This document shows, in pieces, positions 1 to 8,860 of a DNA stretch of 64,000 nucleotides. Below the pieces are notes generated by a model, which searched no databases, was not told the DNA's origin, and saw only the letters and a program-made list of their open reading frames with translations. Both the position numbers and the translations under genes were made by a program. How positions within the stretch are numbered: position 1 is the first letter of the stretch; the number at the start of each line of letters is the position of its first letter. Source of the DNA: Desulfobulbaceae bacterium (lineage in GTDB: Bacteria > Desulfobacterota > Desulfobulbia > Desulfobulbales > Desulfocapsaceae); NCBI GenBank assembly GCA_026988015.1, contig JALSMA010000013.1, positions 1 through 64,000 on the forward strand. Reading direction: 5' to 3'.

Positions 1-380
1 GCCTTGCAATCCGCTACTAAACGAGCTTAACCGGAAATTGAAAGCTTTGGTAAAAGATTTTTATTGAAAAACGAAAGTAAGCGAGACCACCTTGTACAGA
101 ATGTGCGAAAAATATTTGACACTACCTAGTGATAGGGGATATCGCGGGGAAAGCATGGTAAAAGATACATAGAATCTCATTCCAAAATCATCTGGCAAAA
201 AAACTACTCCATTATCAATGGCAGAAGGCTCGGAAAAAATTTCGTAAAAGAGTAGGCATTGAGCCAATAATTAGCCATTTGAAATCAGATTGCAGGATGA
301 TATGTAATTATCTTAAAGGAATTACTTGCGATAGCATCAATTTGATGCTATCGCAACAGCTACATTTAACTTTGAAAAGT
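1..380 (+). pseudogene. Decayed IS5-superfamily transposase, 3' part
   Basis: The + strand holds the C-terminal part of a DDE transposase broken over several frames. Recognisable pieces are DRGYRGESMV near 130-165, LIPKSSGKKTT near 175-210 and, in one frame, KKFRKRVGIEPIISHLKSD followed by NYLKGITCDSINLML near 235-350; after another shift, ATFNFEKYS ends at a stop near 376. IS5-type transposases carry the same order: DRGYRG with the second catalytic Asp, then R-x-x-IEP-x-I-x-HLK with the catalytic Glu, then a NYLKG-x-x-GD-x-IN-x-ML tail. At least three frameshifts and an in-frame stop make it non-functional. The 5' part lies outside the window or has decayed; 2-67 is an open stretch ending in a stop that may be an earlier segment. 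No inverted repeat end was located. Confidence 0.7.
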
Positions 381-416
381 ACAGCTAAGGTGTAATCAGG
401 AGCAAGCAAACAGTCT

Positions 417-1187
417 ATGTCTGAAGAAAAACGATTTGAACAACAGACACAACGGCAGTTGAGTGATCGAGACGGTGTGGCATGGCGCCGCTACGCTCGA
501 TTCACCATCGGTAAACCTTGTTTTGGAGCAATGCTGCTCTATGAACTGATTACAGGTGTCTTTTGTGGCTTTCCTGGAATGTTGGGGTACTGGTTTCGTC
601 AAAAACTCTACCCCTTCCTTTTTACCTCATTTGGTACGAACGTGATAATTGGTCGTAACGTATCTCTTCGTGGCGCTACGAAAATCACCATTGGAAATAA
701 TGTTTCCATCGACGATAATGTAGTGATTGATGCACGTGGAGAAAAAGGATCCATCACTATTGCCAGTGGAACTCTTATCTCCAGAAATACTGTTTTGCGG
801 GCCAGGAATGCTGAAATTATTATTGGAGAGGGAACTGATATTGGTACAAACTGTATTCTAGCCACTGACAGCAGGCTTATTGTGGGAAAAGATGTATTGA
901 TTGCTGCCTATTCTTATTTGTGCGCAGGCGGAAATCACACATATGATCGCACGGATATCCCTATTATTCAGCAGGGATTTGTTTCCAAAGGTGGTATTGT
1001 GGTTGGGGGTGACGTCTGGATCGGCTCTCATGCAATGATTATGGATGGTGTTAATATAGGGCAGGGGGCAATAATAGGAACTCATTCCCTTGTGAATTGT
1101 GACATTCCTGAAGGGTCCATTGCCTATGGCCAACCAGCAACAGTTCAGGGTAGCCGATTGGCAAAGGTGAAAAATAGTGATGTCTGA
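417..1187 (+). CDS. Hexapeptide-repeat (left-handed beta-helix) acyltransferase
   Basis: Probable cytoplasmic O- or N-acetyltransferase that decorates a sugar of the surface polysaccharide made by the genes downstream. The first 70 residues form a basic, partly hydrophobic lead. From about residue 74 to 245 the chain follows the [LIV]-G-x4 hexapeptide pattern (VIIGRNV, ITIGNNV, IIIGEGT, LIVGKDV, IVVGGDV) of the LbetaH fold. An exposed loop GGNHTYDR with His174 resembles the catalytic His loop of the Maa/VatD/WcaF group. The ATG at 417 is the only good start; an AGGAG lies 14 bases upstream, rather far away. The end overlaps the next gene by eight bases, so the two are probably co-translated. 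The acceptor sugar cannot be read from the sequence. Confidence 0.85.
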   Translation: MSEEKRFEQQTQRQLSDRDGVAWRRYARFTIGKPCFGAMLLYELITGVFCGFPGMLGYWFRQKLYPFLFTSFGTNVIIGRNVSLRGATKITIGNNVSIDDNVVIDARGEKGSITIASGTLISRNTVLRARNAEIIIGEGTDIGTNCILATDSRLIVGKDVLIAAYSYLCAGGNHTYDRTDIPIIQQGFVSKGGIVVGGDVWIGSHAMIMDGVNIGQGAIIGTHSLVNCDIPEGSIAYGQPATVQGSRLAKVKNSDV

Positions 1188-2607
1188 TTGTTCAGCTGAA
1201 CATCAGAAGGGGTTGGATTATTTGGCTCGCAGGGGGATGAGGCCACTCGCCACTCTCCCTGTTACAGGATATCTGGCATTTCTCTGTGTTGCATTTACAA
1301 CAAGAGTGTTGTGTTCTCGCTGTGGAAGTTGTGCAGGTATTTGTCCTAGTCGTGCCATCACCATGGGCGAGAAATTCTATCCAGAATTAAATGCAGAACG
1401 TTGTGTTGCCTGTGGTCTGTGTGGTGATGTGTGTCCTGGAGGGGAGGTACACTATGGTGATCTTGGGGAGCAGGTATTCGGAGAAAGATTTGTCGATAGG
1501 GGCTTTGACGGCTGGGTTGAAAATACCTATGTTGGGTACAGTACTGAAGAAACAATAAAAAAAGGTGGGGCTGGTGGTGGAGTGGTTACGGGACTGCTAT
1601 ATCATTTGCTCAAAACAGGACAGGTTGATGGCTGCCTTGTTACCCGGATGAATCATGAAACACCATGGCTTGGCGAGCCCTTTATTGCCACCAGTTTTGA
1701 AGAGCTCTATGAGAGTCAGGGTTCCAGGTATTCAATTATTCCAGTGAATACTCTCTGGGCACAATTGCGTGATCGTCCCGGAAAATTTGCAGCAGCAATT
1801 TTACCCTGTCAGGTTCATGCTTTTAGAAAACTACAAAAATACGACTCGGAGCTAGCATCAAAGATCACAACCGTTATTGGACTGTTTTGTGGTGGCTCTT
1901 TGGAACCGGATCTTAGTTCTGAAATGCTACTGGTACGTGGTATTAAACGATCAGAAATAACGAATTTCAAGTTCCGTGGTGGTGACTGGCCTGGGCAGAT
2001 GCAGGCCGTGCTCAGGGATGGTCGTGTCAAGCCGCTTCACTATTCAAATTATAAGGATGGTGCCTATAATTATTTCACTTCACTCTACATGCCTGAACGC
2101 TGTCAGACCTGCCTTGATGGTGCTAGTGAATTTGCTGATATTTCGGTCAGTGATGCGTGGACACGTGATGAAAGCGGAGAGTACAAATTCAAAGAACATT
2201 CTCGGATTCTGGTGAGGACTCAGGCTGGGGTAAATCTTATTCAAAGTGCTACGGCAGCAGGGGATCTGGTGATCCACGATGTGACGACTGACCCCAGCTA
2301 CAAGACTCACAAAATGCAGACTCGCCGGAAAGGGTTGCTGGTGCCTATACGTGTGGATCGTTGGCGGCGTGCGGGGAGAAGTGTACCGGTTTATGACAGG
2401 GAGCTGCCTGATGATGTGACCACCAAGGAGCGGGTCACTGAATGGCTATCCTCTTCCATGTTGCGTGCAGGTAAATTCAAACCTTTCCGTATCGTTATTA
2501 TGGGATTCCTGACATCTGTGCTGGCTGTTCCGTTAATCAAAATTCGTCTTTACCTGAAGAAACGCAAGTATCAGAGACGAAGTGCTACTAAGGTTGGAGA
2601 AAAATAA
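1180..2607 (+). CDS. Fe-S protein with FrhB-like (F420 hydrogenase beta subunit) domain
   Basis: A 475-residue protein with two [4Fe-4S] ferredoxin motifs near the N terminus (CSRCGSCAGICP at about 45-56 and CVACGLCGDVCP at about 75-86), followed by the N- and C-terminal domains of the coenzyme F420 hydrogenase/dehydrogenase beta-subunit family. More cysteines occur in the body (ILPCQVHA, ERCQTCLDG, FCGGS). Family members include FrhB, FpoF and glutamate synthase-like subunits that move electrons between ferredoxin, flavin and F420, but many are found in polysaccharide clusters with acyl- or pyruvyl-transferases, where their substrate is unknown. A GTG at 1177 is also in frame, but the ATG at 1180 is preferred. 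A hydrophobic segment near the C terminus (about 440-460) could attach the protein to the membrane. Confidence 0.8.
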   Translation: MSDCSAEHQKGLDYLARRGMRPLATLPVTGYLAFLCVAFTTRVLCSRCGSCAGICPSRAITMGEKFYPELNAERCVACGLCGDVCPGGEVHYGDLGEQVFGERFVDRGFDGWVENTYVGYSTEETIKKGGAGGGVVTGLLYHLLKTGQVDGCLVTRMNHETPWLGEPFIATSFEELYESQGSRYSIIPVNTLWAQLRDRPGKFAAAILPCQVHAFRKLQKYDSELASKITTVIGLFCGGSLEPDLSSEMLLVRGIKRSEITNFKFRGGDWPGQMQAVLRDGRVKPLHYSNYKDGAYNYFTSLYMPERCQTCLDGASEFADISVSDAWTRDESGEYKFKEHSRILVRTQAGVNLIQSATAAGDLVIHDVTTDPSYKTHKMQTRRKGLLVPIRVDRWRRAGRSVPVYDRELPDDVTTKERVTEWLSSSMLRAGKFKPFRIVIMGFLTSVLAVPLIKIRLYLKKRKYQRRSATKVGEK

Positions 2608-2813
2608 AATTTAGTTCTGAGGTTCAGTAGTTTTATAGAAAGTAGGTTCATTGTTCTATGGTTCGTCACTGGTGTCTAGTTGTTGTTAGTCGAAATCAAT
2701 GAGCATTTTCTGTCGGTTTTTGAGTTTTTAAAAGTCAAATCGATCAATAAAGAACACTGTACTCAAAATTAGCTCTTCAGGCTGTATCTATCTTCTTAGC
2801 CGGACAGTATTGA

Positions 2814-5417
2814 ATGAAATATCGATCAGATATAGATGGCATGCGAGGCCTCGCTGTTGTCAGTGTCATCCTGTTTCATATTAACAAGAATATCGTTCCG
2901 GGTGGGTTTTCCGGTGTTGATATCTTTTTTGTCATTTCAGGTTTCCTTATTACCCGGATTATTGTGGACGGGATTCGTGATGGAAATTTTTCCATGGCAC
3001 GCTTTTATGCACGTAGGGTGCGCCGTATCTTCCCTGCACTTTTCACAACCCTGTTGTCATGTACGGTAATGGCTGTACTTGCCTTTGATCCACTGGCCTA
3101 TACAAAGTTTTTTGAAGAACTTCCTTATGCCGTATTTCAGGCTGCAAATTTTCTTTTTGTACAGCAGGTCGGTTATTTTGAGGCGGCAAATGAGACCTCA
3201 CCTCTCCTTCATACCTGGTCACTTGGGGTGGAAGAACAGTTTTATCTGATATGGCCGTTATTATTGATTCTGGTTTTTCGTTTCTGGAAAGATAAGGCCA
3301 GCTATATCCTCACAGGCCTCATCGTAGTATCACTTTTTTATAGTCAGTTTCTCTGCCTCAACGCTCCGAAAGCTGGCTTTTATATGCTGTATTCAAGGGC
3401 ATGGGAGCTTGCTTTTGGAGGACTCCTGGTCGTTGCTGATTTCCCGATACTTTCATCCAGATTTATCAATAATCTGGTGGCCGCAACTGGTTTTTTGGGG
3501 GTCATGATAGGGTTTGTGCTTCTTGATAGTAAAACGCAATTTCCAGGGATACACGCACTCTTGCCGGTTCTCGGTACAGTTCTGATGCTTTACAGCGGTC
3601 AATCAAGAGAGAGTCTTCTGTGTCGAACCTTGGCATGGAAACCCTTTGTGGCCATTGGGATAATATCATATTCTCTCTATCTGTGGCACTGGCCTGTAAT
3701 CGTTTTTGTAAAGAATCTGACTGGTGCTGAGTTGAATGTAGTCAGTGGATGCATTGTCTTTTTTATAAGTCTACTTATGGCGAGTTTTTCATATAATGTG
3801 GTTGAGAGGCCTCTCAGGTATGGACCGTTGCCCCGGTGGCCGTACCATTTTCGAAGAACTGTTAATCCAAGCAGTAGGCCGGGATTTAATTTTTGTGTAA
3901 AACTTTCTCTTTTTGTAGGAGCACCTGTGCTACTGACGTATTTATTTGTCGGCACTATCTTCAAGGAAAAAAATCTGGCTGTTACAGATTTGAAAATGGA
4001 TGTGGAGCTACTGGATAGTGTTAAAGGTTCCGCACAGGAGCGCATTACTATTTATTGGCAGGAAAAAATTGGGACTTACAGGGAACAAAATTCTTTTTCT
4101 CTAACATATGATAATGCTCATAAAGTTGCTGAAAACAAATATCATTTTGAGTTCAGACTTCCGGATCTCGATAAACTAAAAGGTGTCAGGGTCGACCCTT
4201 TGACTGATCGTGGGACCATCACAATTACAGATATTATGGTGGCCGGTGGCTTTTTCAAAGTCGAACAGAATGTTGACCTCAGGAGCCTGTTTGACAACGT
4301 TGGCGTTGTCTCCCCTGATATACAAAGAATAGCATATGAGAATAATGGCCTGCTGGTTAGCAGTAGTGGAAATGATCCCTATTTTACGATCTTCCAATCT
4401 CCACTTGGTAACAGGTTTGATTTTCCAATTATTTTTGGATTGTTTTTCCTTTTGCTGACATTTTTTTATCTGTATTCGATATTTCTTGAAAATAATCAAA
4501 AAAACAGGGCTGTATTGGTTTTGGGGGGAGTGACTATCCTATTGACATTGCTCTCAACCTTGCGACTGCAGTATTCTAATTATTCTCAGTGGCGATTTAA
4601 TGACGAAAAAAACACAGAGTTTCTCCACTCTGCAACAGCCATGACTGAGATGGCACAGTTTTCAGAATCTGTACACAACAATGTGGTTTTACTAGGGGAT
4701 TCCCATGCCGGTTATTATGCATTTCCGGTTCAAAGGTGGAGTGAAAATAATAGCTACAGCTTTGGAGTGTTTGCTCAACCTGCCTGTCCACCCCTTTTGT
4801 ATAAAGGAATAGGAGGGGAGGGCGATCAGAGTACTTTGAGTGACATGTATACGTCATGCACTAGACTTAATAACCAGTATATTAACGAAATCATTGGAGA
4901 TCCAGAAGTAAAAATTGTTTTTATCTCCATACGACAAGAGTTTTATTTTTCGAACCCGGTAATGTTTTTAAATAAAAAAGGAATGAAGTTAGTTAACAGC
5001 TCCGAAACTGCCGAGGGTCTCTTAAAAAAATCGTTTGCAGCTACCATTCGTAGTTTGGTTGATGGTGGAAAAAAAGTGGTGATTTTAGGCCAGGCGCCAG
5101 TATTGAAGGAATCTCCCCAAAAATGTCTGAGTCGTAATGTGACATTGCTTTCTCTACCATACCGGGAAACGAAAACCTGTGATCTGGATAAAGATTTCAG
5201 TAACGGGAGACTCTTGGTGGGGAAGGAATTTTTTCAGCAGCTTGCGAAGGAGAATGATTCCGTGCATTACTTCTATTTGAGCCCGAATATTCAGAGTATA
5301 TTTGGTAAGGATGAAACTATCCTTTATTATGATGATAATCATCTTAGTCATAAAGGATCATTGTATATCACCCCTCTTCTTGAGAGGGATCTCCAGGAGT
5401 TCAGTAAGTCCATATGA
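2814..5417 (+). CDS. Acyltransferase-3 / SGNH O-acetyltransferase (OafA-like)
   Basis: An 867-residue membrane enzyme expected to move acetyl groups across the inner membrane onto a periplasmic glycan. The N-terminal half (about 1-340) is an acyltransferase-3 domain: RSDIDGMRGLAVVSV at the start, FFVISGFLI, RRVRRIFPAL and LGVEEQFYLIWP, with roughly ten membrane segments. Two further membrane segments lie near 540-570. The C-terminal part is an SGNH hydrolase-like domain with GDSH (about residues 627-630) and a closing DDNHLSHKG block (about 840) supplying the Asp-His pair. The AT-richness and weak ribosome site (no clear SD before the ATG) differ from the flanking genes, which is common in surface-glycan loci. 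The 206 bases before it hold nothing I recognise. Confidence 0.9.
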   Translation: MKYRSDIDGMRGLAVVSVILFHINKNIVPGGFSGVDIFFVISGFLITRIIVDGIRDGNFSMARFYARRVRRIFPALFTTLLSCTVMAVLAFDPLAYTKFFEELPYAVFQAANFLFVQQVGYFEAANETSPLLHTWSLGVEEQFYLIWPLLLILVFRFWKDKASYILTGLIVVSLFYSQFLCLNAPKAGFYMLYSRAWELAFGGLLVVADFPILSSRFINNLVAATGFLGVMIGFVLLDSKTQFPGIHALLPVLGTVLMLYSGQSRESLLCRTLAWKPFVAIGIISYSLYLWHWPVIVFVKNLTGAELNVVSGCIVFFISLLMASFSYNVVERPLRYGPLPRWPYHFRRTVNPSSRPGFNFCVKLSLFVGAPVLLTYLFVGTIFKEKNLAVTDLKMDVELLDSVKGSAQERITIYWQEKIGTYREQNSFSLTYDNAHKVAENKYHFEFRLPDLDKLKGVRVDPLTDRGTITITDIMVAGGFFKVEQNVDLRSLFDNVGVVSPDIQRIAYENNGLLVSSSGNDPYFTIFQSPLGNRFDFPIIFGLFFLLLTFFYLYSIFLENNQKNRAVLVLGGVTILLTLLSTLRLQYSNYSQWRFNDEKNTEFLHSATAMTEMAQFSESVHNNVVLLGDSHAGYYAFPVQRWSENNSYSFGVFAQPACPPLLYKGIGGEGDQSTLSDMYTSCTRLNNQYINEIIGDPEVKIVFISIRQEFYFSNPVMFLNKKGMKLVNSSETAEGLLKKSFAATIRSLVDGGKKVVILGQAPVLKESPQKCLSRNVTLLSLPYRETKTCDLDKDFSNGRLLVGKEFFQQLAKENDSVHYFYLSPNIQSIFGKDETILYYDDNHLSHKGSLYITPLLERDLQEFSKSI

Positions 5418-5594
5418 AGGGGATTGTGAAACCTTATTTGTTACGAACTCCTGATAAAAGACTTTTTTGGACTGAACGCACTCAAGCCTGTTTCAGGTAA
5501 AGAATTGTCCAGCTTATGTCGATAATTAGTGCAAAGGATGTTCTGTTTTATTACGGAACCATGATTATTAAGAGGGTTACAGAGAGGAGGTATC

Positions 5595-6542
5595 ATGAGT
5601 ATTACCCCACTAGTAGGCTCAACAGCTTCAGGGATTCAACTCCCCAGTCCCGGTGAGACCTTTCTTGAGAAAGTTAAAGTGACTGAGGAGGTTGCAAGTG
5701 TAACAGAGTCATCAACAGAGAAAAGTGACCAGGAAGCTCAAATATCTTTTTCAAGTCTCCTCAGCGATTTTCTTCCTCCAGAAACGGGCCAGGAGATAAA
5801 CGAAGAACAGTTGTTTGCAACGATCATTGCCGAGCGTCTTGATGGCATGAAGGGCAGTGATGCCTTGGGAAGCTATCAGGATTCTTTTGAAAAGTATATG
5901 TCTGAAATGACGTATTCCAATGGCTATGTGCCTGTGGAGGATGCAGCAAGGGCTGCTCTTGGCGATCTTGTAGACCGGGGGGTTTTGTCAAAGGATGAGG
6001 CTGAATCAATCCATGCCCAGTCGTTTCAGGCTGCCCAACTTGATGATAACCTAAGTGCTTTGTACGATTCATTGGGCTCTACCATTGCTGTGTCTATGGT
6101 GGAAATGGCCTTGGAGTCTTCTAGCCGGATGCTTGTAGCTTTTGATTCCGGGGAAAAAGATGCTGGGAAAATGTCGCTTAGTTACCAGCAGGCTTCAGGC
6201 ATTGGTTTTGTTTCATCATCGTCAAGTGAATCAGGGCAGGTGACGAATACCACCATTGGTGGGGGCTTTCTCTTCAAGCCTGTATCTGAGGGCGATGGGA
6301 ACCTTGTGGTACTCTTGCCTTCCTCCATGTCTGGGAGTGTCTCTAAAGTGTCAATACTTGGCAGCAATGGTCAAATCCTGGATCAGGGGCGCGGATTAGA
6401 TGATTATGATGATGGCAGGCCCCTTTTTCGTTTCTCTTCGCCGGGTACATCCTATCCTGATAATATCACTGTTGAAGCTCTTATGACAAACGGTGAAAGC
6501 TATTCTTATGCTATTCCATACCCAGGGCAGCGCTATGAGTAA
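5595..6542 (+). CDS. Unrecognised 315-residue protein
   Basis: I do not recognise this protein. It starts with a strong ribosome site (GAGGAGG seven bases before ATG). There is no signal peptide, membrane segment or cysteine. The N terminus is rich in Ser, Thr, Pro and Glu and looks disordered; the middle (about 60-190) is acidic and probably helical; a Ser/Gly-rich stretch near 205-230 leads into a C-terminal part (about 220-315) with beta-like repeats (VVLLPSSMSGSV, VSILGSNGQIL, ITVEALMTNG) reminiscent of a small beta-sandwich domain. It stands alone between an acyltransferase and the glycosyltransferases, with 177 bases before it and a terminator-like hairpin after it, so it may be a separate transcription unit. 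The gene is real by length, start signal and codon pattern; its role is unknown. Confidence 0.75.
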   Translation: MSITPLVGSTASGIQLPSPGETFLEKVKVTEEVASVTESSTEKSDQEAQISFSSLLSDFLPPETGQEINEEQLFATIIAERLDGMKGSDALGSYQDSFEKYMSEMTYSNGYVPVEDAARAALGDLVDRGVLSKDEAESIHAQSFQAAQLDDNLSALYDSLGSTIAVSMVEMALESSSRMLVAFDSGEKDAGKMSLSYQQASGIGFVSSSSSESGQVTNTTIGGGFLFKPVSEGDGNLVVLLPSSMSGSVSKVSILGSNGQILDQGRGLDDYDDGRPLFRFSSPGTSYPDNITVEALMTNGESYSYAIPYPGQRYE

Positions 6543-6563
6543 AAAATGTTGATTTAAAACTCT

Positions 6564-6600
6564 TCGGGCTGGCAATCTTCCCCAAAGTGAGCCAGCCCGA
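6564..6600 (+). terminator. Terminator-like hairpin after the unknown gene
   Basis: A perfect 10-bp stem, TCGGGCTGGC (6564-6573) with GCCAGCCCGA (6591-6600), encloses a 17-base loop 24 bases after the stop at 6542. No T-run follows, so a purely intrinsic terminator is uncertain; it may instead protect the 3' end of the message. Confidence 0.5.
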
Positions 6601-6791
6601 TGTCCCTGCCATAGTGTTTGCTTTGGAATTCTTTCTTTCTCTCCTGCCAGATAAGTTTTTTCACTATAATTAGGAAGAAATCAGCTTCACCTGGTTTTGT
6701 TTTTCTTCAATTGTGTATATAGTAGGATACTGGATTTATAACTGGTGCGTGTGCCTAGTCATTTGATTATTGACAAAACAGGAGAGTGGTT

Positions 6792-7751
6792 TTGGATCTT
6801 TCGATAGTTATCCCCATATATAATGAAGAGAAGAACATTCCTCTTCTTTACAAGGAAATACAAGAGGTGTTAGGTAATGCCAGCTACAGTTATGAACTGA
6901 TATGTGTTGACGATGGTTCCAGTGACAGTTCGGTTGCTGTGCTCGAAGAGTTAAGTTTAAAAGATGACAAGGTAGTGGTTATTGCACTCAGACGTAATTT
7001 CGGGCAGACGGCAGCGATGTCAGCAGGTTTTGATCATGCCTGTGGTGATATTATTATTACCATGGATGGTGATCTCCAGAATGACCCCCACGATATTCCG
7101 GATATGGTTGCCAAACTAAATGATGGCTATGATGTGGTTACAGGCTGGCGTTTTGATCGTAAAGACCCCTTTATTTCCCGAAAACTACCCTCCATGATGG
7201 CTAATAAACTGATCTCCTGGATCACTGGTGTAGGACTGCATGATTATGGCTGTACCCTCAAGGCTTTTCGTAAAGAGGTGACTGAAAATATACGACTTTA
7301 TGGTGAGATGCATCGTTTTATTCCGGCCATTGCCTCCGGGATGGGTATTTCGTTCACTGAAGTAAAAGTGAATCACCGCCCACGTCGCTTTGGAACATCC
7401 AAATATGGGATATCCCGTACCATCCGGGTGGTGCTGGATCTGTTGACAGTAAAGTTTATCCTGAGTTATGCCACTCGTCCGCTGCATGTCTTCGGTACTG
7501 TGGGTGTAATATCAGGTGGCCTTGGTGTTCTCATGGCACTTATTATGACTCTGCAGCGCTTTTTCGCGGGGGTTGGACTTTCCGACAGACCACTTCTGCT
7601 GCTTGCGGTACTATTGATGTTTATGGGAATACAGTTTGTCACCATGGGCCTTCTTGCCGAACTGGTGGTACGAACCTACCATGAGTCTCAGCACAAGCCG
7701 ATATACTATGTACGACGTATCATTGGTCGAAACATTACGGAAGATGAGTGA
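6792..7751 (+). CDS. Family 2 glycosyltransferase, DPM1/GtrB type
   Basis: Membrane-anchored glycosyltransferase expected to transfer a sugar from a nucleotide donor to polyprenyl phosphate. It opens with LSIVIPIYNEE, has VDDGSSD and the DGDLQNDP block with the metal-binding Asp pair of the dolichyl-phosphate-mannose synthase/GtrB subgroup, and ends with two membrane segments (about 235-260 and 270-300), the usual topology of that subgroup. I place the start at the TTG at 6792 because the AGGAG at 6780-6784 is seven bases away; the in-frame GTG at 6786 is too close to it. It opens a run of four glycosyltransferase genes. A flippase partner of the GtrA kind is not visible nearby. Confidence 0.88.
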   Translation: MDLSIVIPIYNEEKNIPLLYKEIQEVLGNASYSYELICVDDGSSDSSVAVLEELSLKDDKVVVIALRRNFGQTAAMSAGFDHACGDIIITMDGDLQNDPHDIPDMVAKLNDGYDVVTGWRFDRKDPFISRKLPSMMANKLISWITGVGLHDYGCTLKAFRKEVTENIRLYGEMHRFIPAIASGMGISFTEVKVNHRPRRFGTSKYGISRTIRVVLDLLTVKFILSYATRPLHVFGTVGVISGGLGVLMALIMTLQRFFAGVGLSDRPLLLLAVLLMFMGIQFVTMGLLAELVVRTYHESQHKPIYYVRRIIGRNITEDE

Positions 7752-7806
7752 TGTCGGCAAGGATTTCTGTGTCCTCTGTAGCTGTATTTAAGGAAGCGAA
7801 AGCGAT

Positions 7807-8847
7807 TTGATCTCCATACAGCTGGATATTGTCATTCCCAATTTTAACGGGAAGGCCTTCCTCAAAGACTGTCTTGCCTCTTTGCAGCACCAGAGCTTTC
7901 AGGATTTCCGGGTCATTGTTGTTGATAACGGCTCAACAGATGGTTCACTGGAACTGCTGCGTCGCGACTACCCGGAAGTTGAGCTCATTGCCTGGGATGA
8001 AAACCGGGGGTTCAGTGTGGCGGTCAATGCTGGAATTGCGCATAGCTCAGCCCCTCTTGTTTTTCTGCTCAATAATGATACAGAATTGGATGCGCAGTGT
8101 CTGGCAGAGCTTGTACGAACGGCTGCAGAAAAGCCGGAGTTCGATTTCTTTGCAGCCAAGATGCTCAACTATCATGATCATTCCTGCCTTGATGGTGCCG
8201 GAGAGGCATTTTTGCGTGGTGGTGTCGGCTATAGACTGGGCACCATGGAACAAGATGCTGTCTGTTATTCAACCCCGAGGCAGGTGTTCGGGGCGTGCGC
8301 CGGGGCAGCTCTGTATAGACAAGAATTTTTTGTGGAACTCGGCTGTTTTGACGAAGATTTTTTTGCCTATCTTGAGGATGTTGACTTAAATCTTCGGGCC
8401 AACAGTCGCGGCAGAAAATGCTGGTATGTTCCTGAGGCCCGGGTGTACCATATTGGCAGCGCAACCACAGGATCAAAGATCAACCCCTTTACGGTACGCT
8501 TGTCCACTAGAAATAATTTCTGTATACTGATTAAGAACTACCCATTTGTCCTTCTTTTTCGCTTTGCCCCGGCGATCTGTGTGTACCAGTTTTTCTGGCT
8601 CTGTTTTGTGCTCAAGAAAAGGCAGTTCGGAGCGTATTGGGGTGGAATTGTACAATTTATAAAAATCATGCCACTGATGCTTGCAAAGCGAAAAGAGACT
8701 CTTGGTCTTGCAACCGTTGATACTCGCGAGCTTGGTGTTATTATGCAGAAAGCTGAGGATGAGGTGCTTCAGTCCATCATGCGAAGGAGAGATGCTGCAA
8801 AGAGGAGTAACCGCCTTTTTTCTCTCTACAGACGTTTATTCCTTTAA
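7807..8847 (+). CDS. Family 2 glycosyltransferase (WcaA/RfbB-like)
   Basis: Cytoplasmic-face glycosyltransferase with a GT-A fold: LDIVIPNFNG at the start, VVDNGSTDGS, and LLNNDTELD as the DxD-type metal site, then the ED-containing acceptor region FFAYLEDVDLN. A hydrophobic stretch at about 240-275 probably sits on the membrane. The start is taken as TTG 7807, nine bases after AAGGAAG; no in-frame ATG is closer. The 55 bases between it and the previous gene and the 13 before the next point to one operon. Probable role: adding one sugar of the repeat unit on lipid carrier. Donor and linkage cannot be deduced. Confidence 0.87.
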   Translation: MISIQLDIVIPNFNGKAFLKDCLASLQHQSFQDFRVIVVDNGSTDGSLELLRRDYPEVELIAWDENRGFSVAVNAGIAHSSAPLVFLLNNDTELDAQCLAELVRTAAEKPEFDFFAAKMLNYHDHSCLDGAGEAFLRGGVGYRLGTMEQDAVCYSTPRQVFGACAGAALYRQEFFVELGCFDEDFFAYLEDVDLNLRANSRGRKCWYVPEARVYHIGSATTGSKINPFTVRLSTRNNFCILIKNYPFVLLFRFAPAICVYQFFWLCFVLKKRQFGAYWGGIVQFIKIMPLMLAKRKETLGLATVDTRELGVIMQKAEDEVLQSIMRRRDAAKRSNRLFSLYRRLFL

Positions 8848-8860
8848 ACTGACCTGTCAT

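Noticed and set aside
61-267. A minus-strand reading frame of 68 residues at the left edge.
   Set aside because: The + strand of the same stretch encodes recognisable transposase pieces; the minus frame is a shadow.
326-356. A perfect 15-bp inverted repeat (TTGCGATAGCATCAA / TTGATGCTATCGCAA) that looks like an operator before the acyltransferase gene.
   Set aside because: It lies inside the transposase remnant and encodes its conserved CDSINLMLSQ stretch, so the symmetry is most simply a property of that coding sequence.
6772-6777. TTGACA upstream of the first glycosyltransferase as a -35 box.
   Set aside because: The matching -10 position would fall inside the coding sequence, so it cannot drive this gene from its start.
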